Source of the DNA: JAOUEA01 sp963821925
Lineage (GTDB): Bacteria; Actinomycetota; UBA4738; HRBIN12
Direction of reading: 5' to 3'
Assembly: GCA_963821925.1 (NCBI GenBank)
Contig: CAWGFO010000002.1
Coordinates: 372,001 to 436,000 of the forward strand
Length of the DNA: 64,000 bases
Within the stretch, counting starts at the first letter, position 1; the number at the start of each line of letters is the position of its first letter. Below the pieces are notes generated by a model. It had not been told where the DNA came from and searched no databases. It saw only the letters and a list, made by a program, of their open reading frames with translations. A program made the position numbers and the translations under genes. Positions 63,516 through 64,000 of the stretch are shown piece by piece.

Positions 63516-64000
63516 CCGAAGGCAAGGGCTTCACCGTCTGGTTCACCGGCCTGTCCGGCTCGGGCAAGTCGACGATCGCGGAGATGCTGTACCACGAGTT
63601 CCAGGCGCGCGGGCTGAAGACCGAGATCCTCGACGGCGACGAGGTGCGCAAGAACCTCTCGAAGGGTCTCGGGTTCTCCAAGGAGGACCGCGACACGAAC
63701 ATCCTGCGGATCGGGTTCGTCGCGAACCTGCTGACGCGCAACGGTGTCGCGACGATCTGCTGCCCGATCAGCCCCTACAAGGAGACCCGCGACGCCTGCC
63801 GCGAGCTGATCGGCGAGTTCGTCGAGGTCTACGTGCACGCCACGGTCGACGAGATCGCGGCGCATCGTGACCCGAAAGGGCTCTACAAGAAGGCGCTCGC
63901 CGGTGAGATCACGGGCTTCACGGGTGTGGACCCGGGCGCCCCGTACGAGGTGCCCGAGCACCCCGAGCTCGTGGTCGACACCGAGTCCCAGACGCCCGAG
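63512..64000 (+). CDS. cysC: Adenylylsulfate kinase (3' partial)
   Basis: The reading frame starts with GTG at 63512 inside the upstream stop (GGAAGGAG precedes it) and runs off the window after 163 residues. The P-loop is WFTGLSGSGKST. LDGDEVRKNLSKGLGFSKEDRDTNILRIGFVANLLTRNG is the APS-kinase signature, with CCPISPYKETRDACRE, and GEITGFTGVDPGAPYEVPEHPELVVDT follows. It makes PAPS from APS and ATP. The frame is intact as far as seen. ATP sulfurylase may lie beyond the edge. Confidence 0.92.
   Translation, partial: MTEGKGFTVWFTGLSGSGKSTIAEMLYHEFQARGLKTEILDGDEVRKNLSKGLGFSKEDRDTNILRIGFVANLLTRNGVATICCPISPYKETRDACRELIGEFVEVYVHATVDEIAAHRDPKGLYKKALAGEITGFTGVDPGAPYEVPEHPELVVDTESQTPE

Overview
This is a high-GC (roughly 70% by eye) actinobacterial chromosome segment, almost certainly from an uncultured or deep-branching Actinomycetota. 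The evidence is the gene order (rpoB-rpoC; rpsL-rpsG-fusA-tuf-S10-spc-alpha; truA/rplM-rpsI-glmM-glmS-acpS-nnr-alr-udg-tsaEB-rimI-tsaD; CIRCE-groESL), the zinc type of S14, the frequent GTG/TTG starts and the rifampicin region of RpoB. I cannot fix the class from sequence alone.

Layout. 0.2-1.7 kb: a secreted collagen-like protein and a TPR lipoprotein. 1.7-3.0 kb: L10 leader, rplJ and rplL. 3.1-6.8 kb: genes lying between rplL and rpoB (XRE regulator, a glycosyltransferase cut down to its N-terminal half, an RmlC-like epimerase without a normal start codon, a DUF4012 membrane protein). 7.0-14.5 kb: rpoB and rpoC behind a strong promoter. 14.5-15.3 kb: an inositol-monophosphatase-type gene. 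15.4-34.6 kb: one continuous str-S10-spc-alpha ribosomal run with secY, adk, map, infA and rpoA, but with no rpsD between rpsK and rpoA. 34.6-38.0 kb: truA, a phosphotransferase-fold gene, arsR-arsM and a broken cupredoxin gene. 38.2-42.9 kb: rplM, rpsI, glmM, glmS. 42.9-51.4 kb: acpS-nnr-alr-hydrolase-udg-t6A genes and a sugar epimerase. 51.5-53.6 kb: groES-groEL under CIRCE control. 53.6-59.8 kb: a reverse-strand accessory block (GAP-family transporter-like protein, glycine-zipper protein, large arylsulfatase, small conserved protein, DUF2252, small membrane protein). 60.0-63.5 kb: three genes with broken frames (Leu/Phe/Val-type dehydrogenase, GNAT, AlkP-superfamily phosphohydrolase). The window ends inside an APS kinase.

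How it works together. Most of the window is the core machine for transcription, translation, protein export, N-terminal processing and chaperoning, plus amino-sugar and D-alanine supply for the cell wall and t6A tRNA modification. Ten genes have a TANNNT hexamer only 6-9 bases before the start codon, which points to leaderless transcription. The large ribosomal units instead use -35/-10 promoters with 5' leaders. Terminators are GC-rich perfect hairpins, often with a TTCG loop and no T-run.

I found no tRNA, rRNA, CRISPR array, insertion sequence or prophage. The accessory block at 53.6-59.8 kb is the least explained part, but nothing in it proves a new system. The cluster of single-base frame breaks at 60.0-63.2 kb could be decay or assembly error and should be settled before those genes are used.
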